DNA of 64,000 nucleotides from CAWHHZ01 sp963829355 (GCA_963829355.1 CAWHHZ010000016.1:62001-126000), one strand, 5' to 3'; positions 16,670-27,562 are shown, counted from the first letter of the stretch. Translations and numbers: made by a program. Notes: generated by a model from the letters alone, not told the origin.

Positions 16670-17920
16670 CTATTCGTACCTCAGTGTTGCCGCGGGATCG
16701 ACAGCGGCTGCGCGACGAGCAGGGAAATAGCCTGCAACGACTCCGATCAATCCGAGAATCGACGCGGTCAGCACACCGATCTGCATCGAGATCGTCGGCG
16801 TTCCCAGAAACTTCATCACATCGCTGTCGGATGGGATGAAGCTCATCGCGGTGACCAGAAGCATTCCGATGACGATTCCGAGTGCGCCTCCCACCAATGT
16901 GTACATCAGTCCTTCCATGACGAAGGGGAGCACGATCCATCTGCCGCGAGCGCCGAGCGCCATCTTCACGCCGATCTCCCGCGTCCGCTCCTTGACCACC
17001 GCGTACATGATGTTCGCCACCCCAACCCCGCCGATCAGGAGCGTCAGACCACCGATGATCCCGAGGAAGATCTGGATGCCCAGAGTCATGTTCGTCGTGA
17101 TTTTCGAGGTTTCGACGGTATCCCATATCTGGAGCGCCGGCTCGTCTTCGGGATCGAAGCCATACTTCCCGCCGAGCAATTCGCGAAACTTCCGAAGCGC
17201 TCCCTCCATCTGATCCGGCTCAGCGACCTGGATCACCATGTTGTTGAGCCGCTCGAAGCCGAACTGGGACCGGAACGTCGAGATCGGAATTGTTGCGTGC
17301 TGCGAGTCCGGCCCGGAGTAGGTACCCATCTGCGTCTTCTGCTGCATCACCCCGATGACCGTGTAAGGGACATTGTTGACGAGCAGGGTCTTTCCTACCG
17401 GATCCGTATCGCCAAAGACGTCGGTCGCCAGCTCGTCACCGAGAAAGATCACGCGACGACGGAGATTCTCGTCCACCTGCGTCAGAAACCGTCCGCCGGC
17501 GACCGGATAGTGCTTGCGGGCCTCGCCATAAACGGGATTCGTTCCGGTGACTCGCGCGTTCACCGTTTTCCCCTCATAGTTGAGGGCCGTGCGCCAACTG
17601 TTGATCTCACCGATGACGGCGGTCAGCTCCGGCATCCGTTCCTCGATGTAGTCGACGTCCTCGATCCGCATCCGGATCGGCCGCCCGGGATTCATCCCCT
17701 TGTAGACCTTCGTCGTCTCTCCGCCCCACACCACGGCGATGTTCTCTCCCATCGCGCGACGGTTCTTGTCGAGCTGTCGCTTCAGCCCCTCGCCAAATCC
17801 GAGAAGCAGAAGGATCGCAACCGTGCCCCACGCGATCGCTGCGATCGTGAGATACGCCCGCTTCTTCTGAATCTGCGCCGAGCTCGCGAAAAGGGAGAGG
17901 ATGATTTTGAGTTGGGTCAT
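16670..17920 (-). CDS. ABC transporter permease, MacB/FtsX family (second of two)
   Basis: A 416-residue permease with the MacB layout. One membrane helix near residues 24-45 is followed by a periplasmic MacB_PCD-type domain of about 230 residues. Three helices follow at the C-terminus, beginning ILGIIGGLTLLIGGVGVANIM (shown from position 281 on in shortened form). The motif VKERTREIGVKMALGA and the ending PARRAAAVDPAATLRYE are family hallmarks. It lacks a fused ATPase, so it relies on the following ATPase gene. It pairs with the sister permease upstream to form a heterodimer. Confidence 0.9.
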   Translation of the reverse strand: MTQLKIILSLFASSAQIQKKRAYLTIAAIAWGTVAILLLLGFGEGLKRQLDKNRRAMGENIAVVWGGETTKVYKGMNPGRPIRMRIEDVDYIEERMPELTAVIGEINSWRTALNYEGKTVNARVTGTNPVYGEARKHYPVAGGRFLTQVDENLRRRVIFLGDELATDVFGDTDPVGKTLLVNNVPYTVIGVMQQKTQMGTYSGPDSQHATIPISTFRSQFGFERLNNMVIQVAEPDQMEGALRKFRELLGGKYGFDPEDEPALQIWDTVETSKITTNMTLGIQIFLGIIGGLTLLIGGVGVANIMYAVVKERTREIGVKMALGARGRWIVLPFVMEGLMYTLVGGALGIVIGMLLVTAMSFIPSDSDVMKFLGTPTISMQIGVLTASILGLIGVVAGYFPARRAAAVDPAATLRYE

Positions 17921-17925
17921 TTTTC

Positions 17926-18030
17926 GGTTCTCAGTTCTCGGTTCTCGGTTCTCAGTTCTCGGCTGTCGGTTGTCTGGTTCGGTGTCCGGTTTCGAGCTCC
18001 TGCTGAGAACGGAGAACTGAGAACCGGCAA
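17926..18030. repeat. GGTTCTC short array with inverted arms
   Basis: Five or six 8-9 base units of GGTTCTCAG/GTTCTCG type lie at 17926-17970. Their reverse complements (GAGAACGGAGAACTGAGAACC) lie at 18004-18026. The arms bracket a short core between the two permease genes, so the mRNA could fold into a hairpin there. Confidence 0.8.
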
Positions 18031-18037
18031 CCTCTTT

Positions 18038-19270
18038 CTACAGCTTCATTGCCACGACCGGATCGAGTCGTGCCGCTTCTCTTGCTGGAAAGTAGCCGGC
18101 AACGATTCCCACCAGCCCCAGTGCGATGGTCGTTAGAATGGCGACCGGCGCAGAAACCTCGGGTTGTCCGACGTATTGCACGAGGTCCTGGGGGAAGATC
18201 GCACAGATTCCTATGGAGATCAGAAAGCCGATCGCTCCCCCGATCGCCGTCACGAAGATGGTCTCGAGCAGGAACTGGCTCAGGATCGACCGCTGCTTCG
18301 CTCCCAGGGCCATCTTGATTCCGATCTCCCGGGTACGTTCCTCCACGACGACGTTCATGATGTTGGAGACGCCGATGCCACCGACGACGAGAGTCAGCGA
18401 CCCGACGATTCCGAGAAACGAGTTGAACGCCAGCATGAAGATGTCGAAAAACTTGAACTGCTCGGTCGTGTCCCAGAGTGACAGAGCCTCCTTGTCGTCG
18501 GGAGCGAATCGAAGCCGTTCCGACAGGATCGTGCGCACTTCATCGGAGGCGGCCTCTGACTCGCCCGCCGTCTTCGGGCGGAAGATGAAGTTGTTCACAT
18601 ACTCCCGGCCGGTGAGCGCACGGAAGGTGGTCGCCGGAATGAAGACCTTCGAATGATCGCGGCCGCTGTAGCTCGAGTCCTGATCCTTCTCGACCATCAC
18701 TCCCACGATCGTGAATGGAGAGCCTTCCATCTGCACCGACTTGCCAACCGGATCGACGCCTTCGCCGAAAATATCGGTCGCGAGCTGGTTACCGATAAAG
18801 GCGACGCGACGCTGCTTGTTCATGTCGATCGGGTTGAGATACCGCCCCCCCGCCTGCGGGATGAGATTCCGCATGTCACCAAAAATCGGAGTGACCCCGG
18901 AGACGTCCACAGAGAGCTGTTTCGTCCCGTAGATGAGCTTCATTCCGCTTCCGAACTCGCCCGAGATTCCGTTGAGAAGGCCGGCATCCCGATCGACTGC
19001 TTTGAGGTCCTCCATCGTGATCCTGATACGCCGTCCCTTCCCGAGCCCCTCGTACGGCATCGAAGTCAGACCGGGCCACGCGATCACGATCCGATCGCCG
19101 AGTCCCGCGGTCGCCCGGATCATCTGCTTGTGCAGACCCGTCCCGAACGCGAGCAGCAGACTGATCGCCACCGTTCCCCAGATGATCCCGAAGACCGTCA
19201 GGAAGGTTCGGAGCTTCTGCGATCGCATGTCGCGCCAGAGCTGTCGGAAAACGTCTTTGAGTTGGGTCAT
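18038..19270 (-). CDS. ABC transporter permease, MacB/FtsX family (first of two)
   Basis: A 410-residue sister of the downstream permease with the same layout. The first helix is near residues 20-42 (TFLTVFGIIWGTVAISLLLA). The large periplasmic domain follows, then the motif VVEERTREIGIKMALGA. The last helix ends in PAREAARLDPVVAMKL. The divergence between the two permeases suggests a heteromeric complex. Substrate is unknown; the family exports macrolides, peptides, lipoproteins or siderophores. Confidence 0.9.
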   Translation of the reverse strand: MTQLKDVFRQLWRDMRSQKLRTFLTVFGIIWGTVAISLLLAFGTGLHKQMIRATAGLGDRIVIAWPGLTSMPYEGLGKGRRIRITMEDLKAVDRDAGLLNGISGEFGSGMKLIYGTKQLSVDVSGVTPIFGDMRNLIPQAGGRYLNPIDMNKQRRVAFIGNQLATDIFGEGVDPVGKSVQMEGSPFTIVGVMVEKDQDSSYSGRDHSKVFIPATTFRALTGREYVNNFIFRPKTAGESEAASDEVRTILSERLRFAPDDKEALSLWDTTEQFKFFDIFMLAFNSFLGIVGSLTLVVGGIGVSNIMNVVVEERTREIGIKMALGAKQRSILSQFLLETIFVTAIGGAIGFLISIGICAIFPQDLVQYVGQPEVSAPVAILTTIALGLVGIVAGYFPAREAARLDPVVAMKL

Positions 19271-19473
19271 GGTTCAGTCATTGAGTCATTGAGTCATTGA
19301 GTCATTGAGTCATTGGGTCATTGGGTCGTTGGGTCGTTGGGTCATTGAGTCGTTGGATCGTTGTGTAATCAGGTCTGTGTCGGTGACTACTGGGTTATTG
19401 GCGTTGGTGGTCGGCTCGAGGCAGTAACCGATCGGCTATCCAATGACGCAATGACTCAACGACTCAACGACCA
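19271..19473. repeat. GAGTCATT octamer array with inverted arm
   Basis: About nine degenerate GAGTCATT units run 19272-19362. The complementary form AATGACGCAATGACTCAACG occupies 19440-19465. The two arms bracket an unrelated core between the adaptor and the first permease. Confidence 0.85.
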
Positions 19474-20574
19474 TCAGGAAATCTCCTTCGGCGGGCGCTC
19501 GATGACGATGTCGCCCGCTTTGAGACCTTCGGTCACTTCCACGGTCAGTCCGTCGGAGATGCCGGTCTTGATCTCGACCTTCTTCGGCTCGGCCTCCGGC
19601 CCGTCTCCCGGAATTTCCACAAAGGCTTTCTGTCCGCCGTCTTCCCAGATCACGAGGCGCTCAGGGACGACGACGACGTCGGTCTTTTCCCGGATGATGA
19701 CGTCGGCATTCGCGGAGTAGCCGGCCCTGAGGCTGATCTCCTGGCCCGGATCGAGCTCCACCTCGACGTCAAACAGCGTGGCGCCCTCCTCCTGCTTTGC
19801 CTGAGGAGCGATTCGCGTCACGATGCCGGTGATGACATCCGAAGGCAACGCACCGATCTTGATGCGGGTCGGCATTCCCATCGAGAGTTTACCCACGTCG
19901 ATCTCGTCGACGGTACCGCGAAAGATCAGATCTCTCATATCAGCAATGGTCGCGAGCTCCGTTCCCGGCTGAAAGGAAGTCAGCGGAACGATTGGATCTC
20001 CCGGATCGACGTTCCTCGTGAGAACGACGCCAGCTGCCGGGGCCTTGATGAGTGCCTCGGTGCCGCCGCCGGCCGAGCTTCCCTTCCGGGTCAGATCGCG
20101 ATCCTGCTGAGCCTTGAGGAGTGAGATCCGGGCGAGTTGGAAGGCTTCACCCTTCGAGTCGAGCTCAGAGGTCGGAAGGACTCCGGCGGCAGTGAGCTCT
20201 TTCGCACGCTCGTACTCCGCTTTGGCCCTGTTGAACGACGCCTGAGCGGACTCCACCCGCCGGTCGACCTCGGTGACTTCGAGCGGAGTCGGGTCGGGTC
20301 TGATCTCGAAAAGCGGATCTCCGGCCTGAACCTCATCCCCGACCTCGACCATCGCCCGGCCCACGATGCCGGGGATCTTCGACTTCACTTCGAACTCGAG
20401 CCGCGGCTCGATCTGCCCCACGGCGATCGCCTTCTCGGTGATGTCGCCCTTTTCTATCGTGACCTGCTTCAGTCCTCCTTCATCGTCGCCCGACTTTCGC
20501 ACGTATCCGTAAATACCCGCGGCAACGAGCACGAGAACCAGAAGAACAGCCAGTATTCTGATCAGCTTGCGCAT
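19474..20574 (-). CDS. RND/MacA-type periplasmic adaptor (HlyD family)
   Basis: The start at 20574 (AGGAG nearby) gives an N-terminal anchor LIRILAVLLVLVLVAAGIYGYV and a 366-residue adaptor. A biotinyl-lipoyl-like half (GDEVQAGDPLFEI) leads into a helical hairpin around residues 90-170 with KAEYERAKELTAAGVLP. The second half-motif is APAAGVVLTRNVDPGDPI, followed by the beta-barrel and membrane-proximal domains. It links the inner-membrane permeases to an outer-membrane channel, which is not in the window. Upstream the frame is open through a hexamer array for 112 codons, which I treat as non-coding. Confidence 0.9.
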   Translation of the reverse strand: MRKLIRILAVLLVLVLVAAGIYGYVRKSGDDEGGLKQVTIEKGDITEKAIAVGQIEPRLEFEVKSKIPGIVGRAMVEVGDEVQAGDPLFEIRPDPTPLEVTEVDRRVESAQASFNRAKAEYERAKELTAAGVLPTSELDSKGEAFQLARISLLKAQQDRDLTRKGSSAGGGTEALIKAPAAGVVLTRNVDPGDPIVPLTSFQPGTELATIADMRDLIFRGTVDEIDVGKLSMGMPTRIKIGALPSDVITGIVTRIAPQAKQEEGATLFDVEVELDPGQEISLRAGYSANADVIIREKTDVVVVPERLVIWEDGGQKAFVEIPGDGPEAEPKKVEIKTGISDGLTVEVTEGLKAGDIVIERPPKEIS

Positions 20575-20654
20575 TCGTAAAATCTCCTCGTGATGTAGAA
20601 CGAAAACCCTCTCTTCTGGTGATCTACGGAGCTTGTCGTAAAAGGTTTTCGTGG

Positions 20655-20860
20655 ATGGGTGGACAGTCGTGGAAGGTGGACGGTCGTGGACAGAAGCGTG
20701 GGCAAACGAGTGGACCCTGCGTGAGGCGTCAGCAAGTCTCCAGCGGCCGTCTCTCCCATCAGGTCCACGTCCACGCTTCCGTCCACGTCCACGTCCACGT
20801 CCACGCTTCTGTCCACGTCTTTGTCCACGCTTCCGTCCACCGTCCACATTCCACGATCGC
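20655..20860. repeat. GTGGAC/GTCCAC hexamer array 3
   Basis: Four or five GTGGAC-like units on the left face nine or ten GTCCAC units on the right, some directly adjacent. It fills the divergent promoter region between the exporter adaptor (minus) and dnaG (plus). I see no other feature in 20575-20909. Confidence 0.85.
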
Positions 20861-20909
20861 ACGTGCGCGAATACCCGGCCATCTCCCCGTTGTTGCAGAG
20901 CCCGAGTCA

Positions 20910-22638
20910 ATGCTCGACCTGTCAGAATCAGTCATCTCCCGCGTCCGCGACGCAGCCGATCTCGTCGAGATCGTGACCCAGATGACGCCTCTGAAAGTCG
21001 CCGGCAGGAGTCACAAGGGGCTCTGCCCGTTCCATCGCGAGAAGTCTCCTTCTTTCCACGTCGACCGTGGCAAGGGTCTCTTCTACTGCTTCGGGTGTGG
21101 CGAAGGGGGCGACGTCTTCAAGTTTCTGATGCTGACCGAGCGGATGACGTTCCCCGAATCGGTCGAGCATCTCGCCGGACGGTACGGGATTCAGCTTCCG
21201 CGTAAGGAGAAGACCAGAAGGGATCGCGCCAAAGACGAGCTGGTCGATCTGATCGACGAAGCGGCGGCCGCCTACCATCAGGCAATCCGGTGGGAGCCAA
21301 ACGCCGCGGACATATACCTGCGAAGAACGCGGCATCCCGAAGAAGATCTGGGACCTCTACGGCTTCGGATACGCGCCCGATTCGTGGGATTACATCATCT
21401 CGCGCCTCGGTCGGAAATACACGAGCGAGCAGCTCGAACAGGCAGGTCTGGTTCTGCGGCGCAAGACGGGGAATGGCTTCTACGACCGATTCCGCAACCG
21501 TCTCATGATTCCGATCCACTCGGAGAGCGGAACGCTGATCGGTTTCGGCGGCCGCTCTCTCGACGGCAGCGACCCGAAGTATCTGAACTCGCCCGAGTCC
21601 GAGCTTTTCAACAAATCGAACACGCTCTACAACCTCCATCGCGCCAAGGACCAGATGAGAAAGCTGGACCGCGCCATTCTCGTCGAAGGTTACTTCGACT
21701 GCATCGCCCTCGACTCCGCGGGGATTGCCGGCGTGGTCGCTTCGATGGGAACCTCGCTCACCACCGGACAGGCCAGCGTGCTCAGGCGGCGCGCGAGCAA
21801 GGTCACGATCTGCTATGACGGGGACAGCGCCGGCAGGCAGGCGTCACTGCGGGCGGCGCCGGTGCTTCTGTCCGCAGGTCTCGGAGTCGAGATCGCGAAC
21901 GTCGGAGAAGGAGACGATCCGGACGGGTTTCTCCAGAAGCATGGTCTCGATCGTCTCATGGAGGTCATCGGACAAGCCACGGATCTGTTCGATTTTGCCC
22001 TCGAGCTGGAGGCTCCTCCAGGGAAAACTCTCACGACGGATGACAAGAAGCGGATTCTCGAAAAACTCGAGCCGCTGCTGACCGCCGTATCCGATCCCGT
22101 GGTGAAGAACGATGCGGCGCAGAGGGTGGCGGACCGCATCGGTCTCCAGTTCGAGACCGTATGGAGCTCGATCCGCCGTGGCTCGAGGCAGATCACCGCA
22201 CCTGAGACGACGTTGAAGGGGTCGACCGTTTCGAGCGGAGAGAAACAGGTGCTCCGAGCCCTTCTGAGGTCGACCGATGGAGACGAACGACTGTCGGCCG
22301 TCTCAGCGGAATGGTTCGACGACGCCGAGTGTCGCGCAATCGCCGAGACTCTCGCGAGTTTGCGTGAAATGAACCAACCCCTTGATTTTTCGCATGTTGC
22401 GACCCATCTTAAGGGGGAAGCCGAGCTGAAGCGCCTCTCCGAGCTCGCGTTTGAGGATGAGGAAGACGAAACCGACGATGCCGCCCTCGCCTCCGCGCTC
22501 GACCGCATGCGCCGGCGCCAGCTCGACCGCCGGTCGGATCAACTGCAGGCGGAGATCCGGGAAGCAGAGCGATCCGGGGACTCCGATGTACTCAACAGAC
22601 TTCTCCGGGAGAAAATGGAGCTGAGAACTCTGAAATAA
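20910..22638 (+). CDS. dnaG: DNA primase, one frameshift in the given sequence
   Basis: The ATG at 20910 starts a CHC2 zinc domain, CPFHREKSPSFHV...YCFGCGEGGD. The catalytic core follows, with the TOPRIM segment ILVEGYFDCIALDSAG and CYDGDSAGRQA, then a helical DnaB-binding tail. At about 21323 one extra A (CTGCGAAGAACGC, where CTGCGAGAACGC would keep frame) shifts translation. The sense continues in the next frame as RERGIPKKIWDLYGFGYAPD. DnaG is essential, so a base-call error is more likely than a mutation. It makes RNA primers at replication forks. dnaG followed by rpoD is the classical macromolecular synthesis order; rpsU is absent. Confidence 0.92.
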
Positions 22639-22878
22639 TCTTCTGTCTCCTTTCGATTACAAAGTTGTCACCTTTCAAGATCGCGATGTGTGCTTCACAT
22701 TTTTCCGATTTGTCAAGTACAGATTGAGACCTCGAAAAAAGGTCCGCAGTTCACTCGTGTGAGCTCGTAGTCCAGATCCGCGTGGCGCCTGACCCCTGTG
22801 CGGGAGCGCGAATGATAAAGGATGAGACTGCGCCGGGCACGACCAATGAGCTGTTCATATCCAGGCAAGGGGGCAGGA

Positions 22879-24603
<1,725 letters not shown>

Positions 24604-24613
24604 ACATCAACCG

Positions 24614-24643
24614 AAAGGCGGGCTCCGGCCCGCCTTTCTTTTT
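24614..24643 (+). terminator. Rho-independent terminator of rpoD
   Basis: The stem AAAGGCGGGC/GCCCGCCTTT with a TCCG loop is followed by CTTTTT. Confidence 0.92.
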
Positions 24644-24673
24644 GTGGTGTGGGTCGGGCTGGATCAGGAAAGC

Positions 24674-24796
24674 TGTCATCCTGATCGAAGCGAAGGATCG
24701 GGTGCGTCCTGACTGTCTCGTACTTTCCGTCGGGAGAGTCGGGCCGTACGAGATCCTTCGACCGTCCTCCGCTGCGCTCTGGCGGCTCAGGATGAC
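24674..24796. repeat. REP-like composite element, type A
   Basis: A full copy with both arms and the inner CGTCCTGACTGTC / GAGAGTCGGGCCGTACG segment. A solitary left arm GTCATCCTGAGCGAAGCGAA follows at 24864-24890. Confidence 0.88.
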
Positions 24797-24914
24797 AGTC
24801 TCCCGGGGGCTATTTTCAGAGCGGACCTCCCCCGGCCGCCGGGGCACCAACCCCACGAAAGCCTGTCATCCTGAGCGAAGCGAAGGATCTCGCTGAAAAA
24901 GTCAGACGAAAATG

Positions 24915-24943
24915 TTGAATTAATCTTTACGACATTTTATACT
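24915..24943 (+). promoter_or_regulatory. Putative sigma-70 promoter for the candidate small RNA
   Basis: TTGAAT at 24915-24920 and TATACT at 24938-24943 are separated by exactly 17 bases. The region is locally AT-rich in a GC-rich window. Confidence 0.6.
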
Positions 24944-24949
24944 GTCACG

Positions 24950-25265
24950 CATCAGAGTGATCGACCCCGGAATGGACGTCATAATCGTCTGGTTTCGAAT
25001 CGTCGAGAACGGTACCTCTGGTGCTGCCGCTCATTGACATTGAATTCAAGATCCCGCCCCAGCCCTCCATCACGGGTTGCGATGGGGCGGTCGATCCGGT
25101 CCTCGGACGGCGAGATGGATCATCTTCGGATGATGTCAACCGGGGGTTCCGCCGGAAATTCAAGGGGAGGAGGTACTGCAGTCGATGGATTCAAATATAT
25201 GTTTGGGGGAAAGCAGCTCGTAACCCCTACCCCACTGAAAGGGCGCCGAAAGGCGCCCTTTCTTC
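24950..25265 (+). ncRNA. Candidate structured small RNA or leader of about 315 nt
   Basis: A promoter lies just upstream and a strong terminator closes it, with no convincing protein between. Stable dyads include CCGCCCCA/TGGGGCGG at about 25053-25088 with a nested CCATC/GATGG. ATCATC-TTCG-GATGAT at 25119-25134 is a perfect six-pair stem with a TTCG tetraloop. I could not match it to tmRNA, RNase P, SRP or 6S RNA by eye. Near the 3' end AGGGGAGGAGGT precedes ATG at 25186 and a 12-codon frame (MDSNICLGESSS), so a leader peptide is an alternative reading. Confidence 0.45.
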
Positions 25266-25266
25266 G
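25238..25266 (+). terminator. Terminator of the candidate small RNA
   Basis: The ten-pair stem AAAGGGCGCC/GGCGCCCTTT with a GAAA loop is followed by TCTTCGTT. Confidence 0.8.
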
Positions 25267-25318
25267 TTATGGCCGGTTCGCTTGATTATCATCTCCTTAC
25301 GCGGCTCCGAACCAGAAT

Positions 25319-25434
25319 GTCATTCTGAGCCGCCGGAGGACGGCGAAGAATCGCGTCCGGTTATCCTCGGGGAAGATTCTTTCGAGGTCAGTCGAGGAGA
25401 ATGGCACGAGATCCTTCGCTCCTCTCAGGATGAC
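25319..25434. repeat. REP-like composite element, type A variant
   Basis: The left arm reads GTCATTCTGAGCCGCCGGA and GAAGAATCGCG. The right arm reads GAGATCCTTCGCTCCTCTCA then GGATGAC. It lies just before the tRNA gene. Confidence 0.8.
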
Positions 25435-25449
25435 ACTCTGATCTGCCCT

Positions 25450-25785
25450 CTTCAATTTTCAATTTTTTCTCTCCGCCTCGGTGGCGAAATTGGTAGACGC
25501 AAGGGACTTAAAATCCCTCGACCTCCGGGTCATGCCGGTTCGAGTCCGGCCCGAGGCACCATTTCGAAATTGAAAATGAAAAATCGAAAATTGAAAATGG
25601 AGCGGCTCGCGACTCGACTCTACGGGCCGATGTCATAGAATAGCGCCGCGACGTTTCATCGTCCGCGCGACAGCCCTTTTTGTCGTCGCTGCCAATCGGG
25701 GCAGCCTACGCGACGCAGCGCCGCTTCGTTCCTTCGTTTTCAATTTTCCATTTTCAATTTTCAATTTTTCATTTTCCATCCCTGG
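25450..25785. repeat. CAATTTT/AAAATTG array arms around the tRNA and before the ACAD gene
   Basis: TTCAATTTTCAATTTTTT lies at 25451-25468. The complementary GAAATTGAAAATG and GAAAATTGAAAATGG lie at 25565-25600. A longer CAATTTTCCATTTT-type run lies at 25737-25780. The arms are AT-rich and contrast sharply with the surrounding DNA. No gene other than the tRNA lies in 25266-25795. Confidence 0.8.
25475..25561 (+). tRNA. tRNA-Leu (anticodon UAA)
   Basis: A class II tRNA: the acceptor GCCTCGG pairs with CCGAGGC, and the CCA end is encoded. The D arm reads TGGCGAAATTGGTAGACGC. The anticodon stem-loop GGGA-CTTAAAA-TCCC gives UAA for the UUA codon. A variable arm follows, and the T arm is GCCGGTTCGAGTCCGGC. 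CAATTTT-type array arms lie directly on both sides. Confidence 0.97.
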
Positions 25786-25795
25786 AGGATCACAC

Positions 25796-26974
25796 ATGAC
25801 TGATACCGACACCTTCACTCCCGGCGCGCCCCTGACCATCCTTTCCGAAGAGGAACGGATGTTCCAGGAGGCAGTGCGCGAATTCGCGGTCGAACAGATC
25901 AGACCGCTCGTCACTGAGATGGACGAGAACGCACAGATGAACAAGGATCTGATCAAGAGCTTCTTTGAGCTCGGAATCATGGGCATCGAGATTCCCGAGC
26001 AATACGGTGGCGCGGGATCGAGCTTCTTCAATGCCGTGCTCGTCGTCGAGGAGCTCTCGCACGTCGACGCTTCGTGCGGCGTCCTGGTCGACGTCCAGAA
26101 CACTCTGGTCAACAACGCGATCGTGCGCTGGGGCAACGACGATCAGAAGTCGAAGTACCTGACGAAACTTGCCAGCGAGAGCGTCGGTGCGTACGCACTC
26201 TCCGAGGCAGGCTCCGGTTCCGATGCGTTCGCACTCGCGACCAGGGCGGAAGACAAGGGGGATCACTGGCTGATCAACGGTCGCAAACTGTGGATCACCA
26301 GCGCGGCCGAAGCGGAGATCTTCATCGTGTTCGCGAATATCGATCCGGACGCCGGATACAAGGGCATCACCGCTTTCCTCGTCGAGCGGGATTCTCCCGG
26401 ATTCTCCGTCGGAAAGAAGGAGAACAAGACCGGAATCCGCGCATCCTCGACCTGTGAGCTGATCCTCGATGACTGCCAGGTGCCGAAGGAGAATGTTCTC
26501 GGTGAGGTCGGCAAAGGTTACAAGATCGCGATCGAGACCCTCAACGAAGGTCGCATCGGCATCGGTGCTCAGATGATCGGTGTTGCGCGCGGTGCTCTCG
26601 AGCACGCCATCGCCTACGTCAAGGAGCGCCAGCAGTTCGGCCGGGCAATCGCGGAGTTCCAGGGCGTACAATTCCAGATTGCAGAGGCGGCGATCGAGCT
26701 CGAGGCAGCCCGGCTGATGGTTTACAACTCGGCGCGGCTCAAGGACGCCGGACAACCTTTCCTGAAGGAAGCCGCCATGGCGAAGTACTACTCCTCGAAC
26801 GTCTGCGAGAAGATCACATCGGTTGCCGTCCAGCTCTTCGGTGGAAACGGCTTCACGAAGGAGTATCCCGTTGAGAAGTTCTGGCGTGACTCGAAGGTGG
26901 GCCAGATCTACGAAGGGACATCGAACATGCAGCTCCAGACGATCGCCAAAGTGATTCTCTCCGGAAAACTGTAA
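25796..26974 (+). CDS. Acyl-CoA dehydrogenase, short- or branched-chain type
   Basis: A 392-residue FAD flavoprotein that makes 2-enoyl-CoA. YALSEAGSGSDAFALAT and WITSAAEAEIF are the substrate and flavin motifs. The catalytic base lies in IYEGTSNMQLQTIAK (Glu373). RQQFGRAIAEFQGVQ and VQLFGGNGFTKEYPVEKFWRD are conserved. The sequence around residues 20-110 looks closest to short/branched-chain enzymes. CTGGAGGATC precedes the ATG. Electrons would go to an electron-transfer flavoprotein encoded elsewhere. It may work with the crotonase and Hbd at 5-6.6 kb, though it is not linked to them. Confidence 0.92.
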   Translation: MTDTDTFTPGAPLTILSEEERMFQEAVREFAVEQIRPLVTEMDENAQMNKDLIKSFFELGIMGIEIPEQYGGAGSSFFNAVLVVEELSHVDASCGVLVDVQNTLVNNAIVRWGNDDQKSKYLTKLASESVGAYALSEAGSGSDAFALATRAEDKGDHWLINGRKLWITSAAEAEIFIVFANIDPDAGYKGITAFLVERDSPGFSVGKKENKTGIRASSTCELILDDCQVPKENVLGEVGKGYKIAIETLNEGRIGIGAQMIGVARGALEHAIAYVKERQQFGRAIAEFQGVQFQIAEAAIELEAARLMVYNSARLKDAGQPFLKEAAMAKYYSSNVCEKITSVAVQLFGGNGFTKEYPVEKFWRDSKVGQIYEGTSNMQLQTIAKVILSGKL

Positions 26975-27079
26975 CGAGGACGGTTCGGCGGGAGGCCGAG
27001 ACTCCCGCTCGGCCGCAACTCCGTCGTCGGGTGTCTTAGAGTGCTGCGGCTCGGCAGGGCGTTCTCGAGCTGACGTGCT

Positions 27080-27562
27080 TCAGCCCTCGTCCTCCGGCCG
27101 CTCCTCATTCTCCTTCCTCTGAGTCCGGGCGATCTTCTGGAGCATGTCGCCTCCCACTCCCCCCGGATTCATGCGGAGGGTGACGAGGAAAGTCGCGATT
27201 GCCACAATCGCACTCACGATCAGAATCGGGCCGAGCTGCGGAAAAAACGGCCACATCAGAGACAGAACGCCGGCTGCCGCACCCACGATCAGCAGCAAGA
27301 CACGCTGGAGTCGTGGGGGCGCGAGTGCCGGCGGGCCCTCGAAGGTCAGAACCCCCTGGCCGGACGCTCCGTCCGGGTCTGGTTGCCAGCTCACCGAGCA
27401 CGCGAGCGCACCCTCGGCACCGTCGGGAGAGAGATCGAACGCTATCCGATTCGACTCCCGAACGGTGACCTCACCGCCATACAGCTCGACGACTGCCTCG
27501 ACGGTCTCCTCGATGCCGCCGAGTGGCACCCGGTGCTCTCTGTAACGAACGGGAGGCGTCAT
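27080..27562 (-). CDS. Hypothetical membrane protein downstream of an SDR gene
   Basis: A 160-residue protein with an N-terminal soluble part of about 85 residues, two adjacent membrane helices (VLLLIVGAAAGVLSLMWPFF; ILIVSAIVAIATFLVTL), and a charged C-terminal tail (QRKENEERPEDEG). I do not recognise a domain. Its ATG overlaps the stop codon of the SDR gene as TGATG, so translation is coupled. Function is unknown. Confidence 0.7.
   Translation of the reverse strand: MTPPVRYREHRVPLGGIEETVEAVVELYGGEVTVRESNRIAFDLSPDGAEGALACSVSWQPDPDGASGQGVLTFEGPPALAPPRLQRVLLLIVGAAAGVLSLMWPFFPQLGPILIVSAIVAIATFLVTLRMNPGGVGGDMLQKIARTQRKENEERPEDEG

Noticed and set aside
20575..20910. N-terminal extension of the adaptor gene through the hexamer array
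   Set aside because: The extension is low-complexity Arg/Gly repeat sequence with no ribosome site, while ATG 20574 has AGGAG and begins a normal membrane anchor.
24945..25163. Minus-strand frame of 72 codons in the small-RNA region
   Set aside because: Its TTG start has no purine-rich site, and the strand with promoter and terminator is the other one; kept only as a remote alternative.
25021..25638. Plus-strand frame of 205 codons across the terminator, REP and tRNA
   Set aside because: It reads through a strong terminator and the tRNA-Leu gene, so it cannot be a real product.
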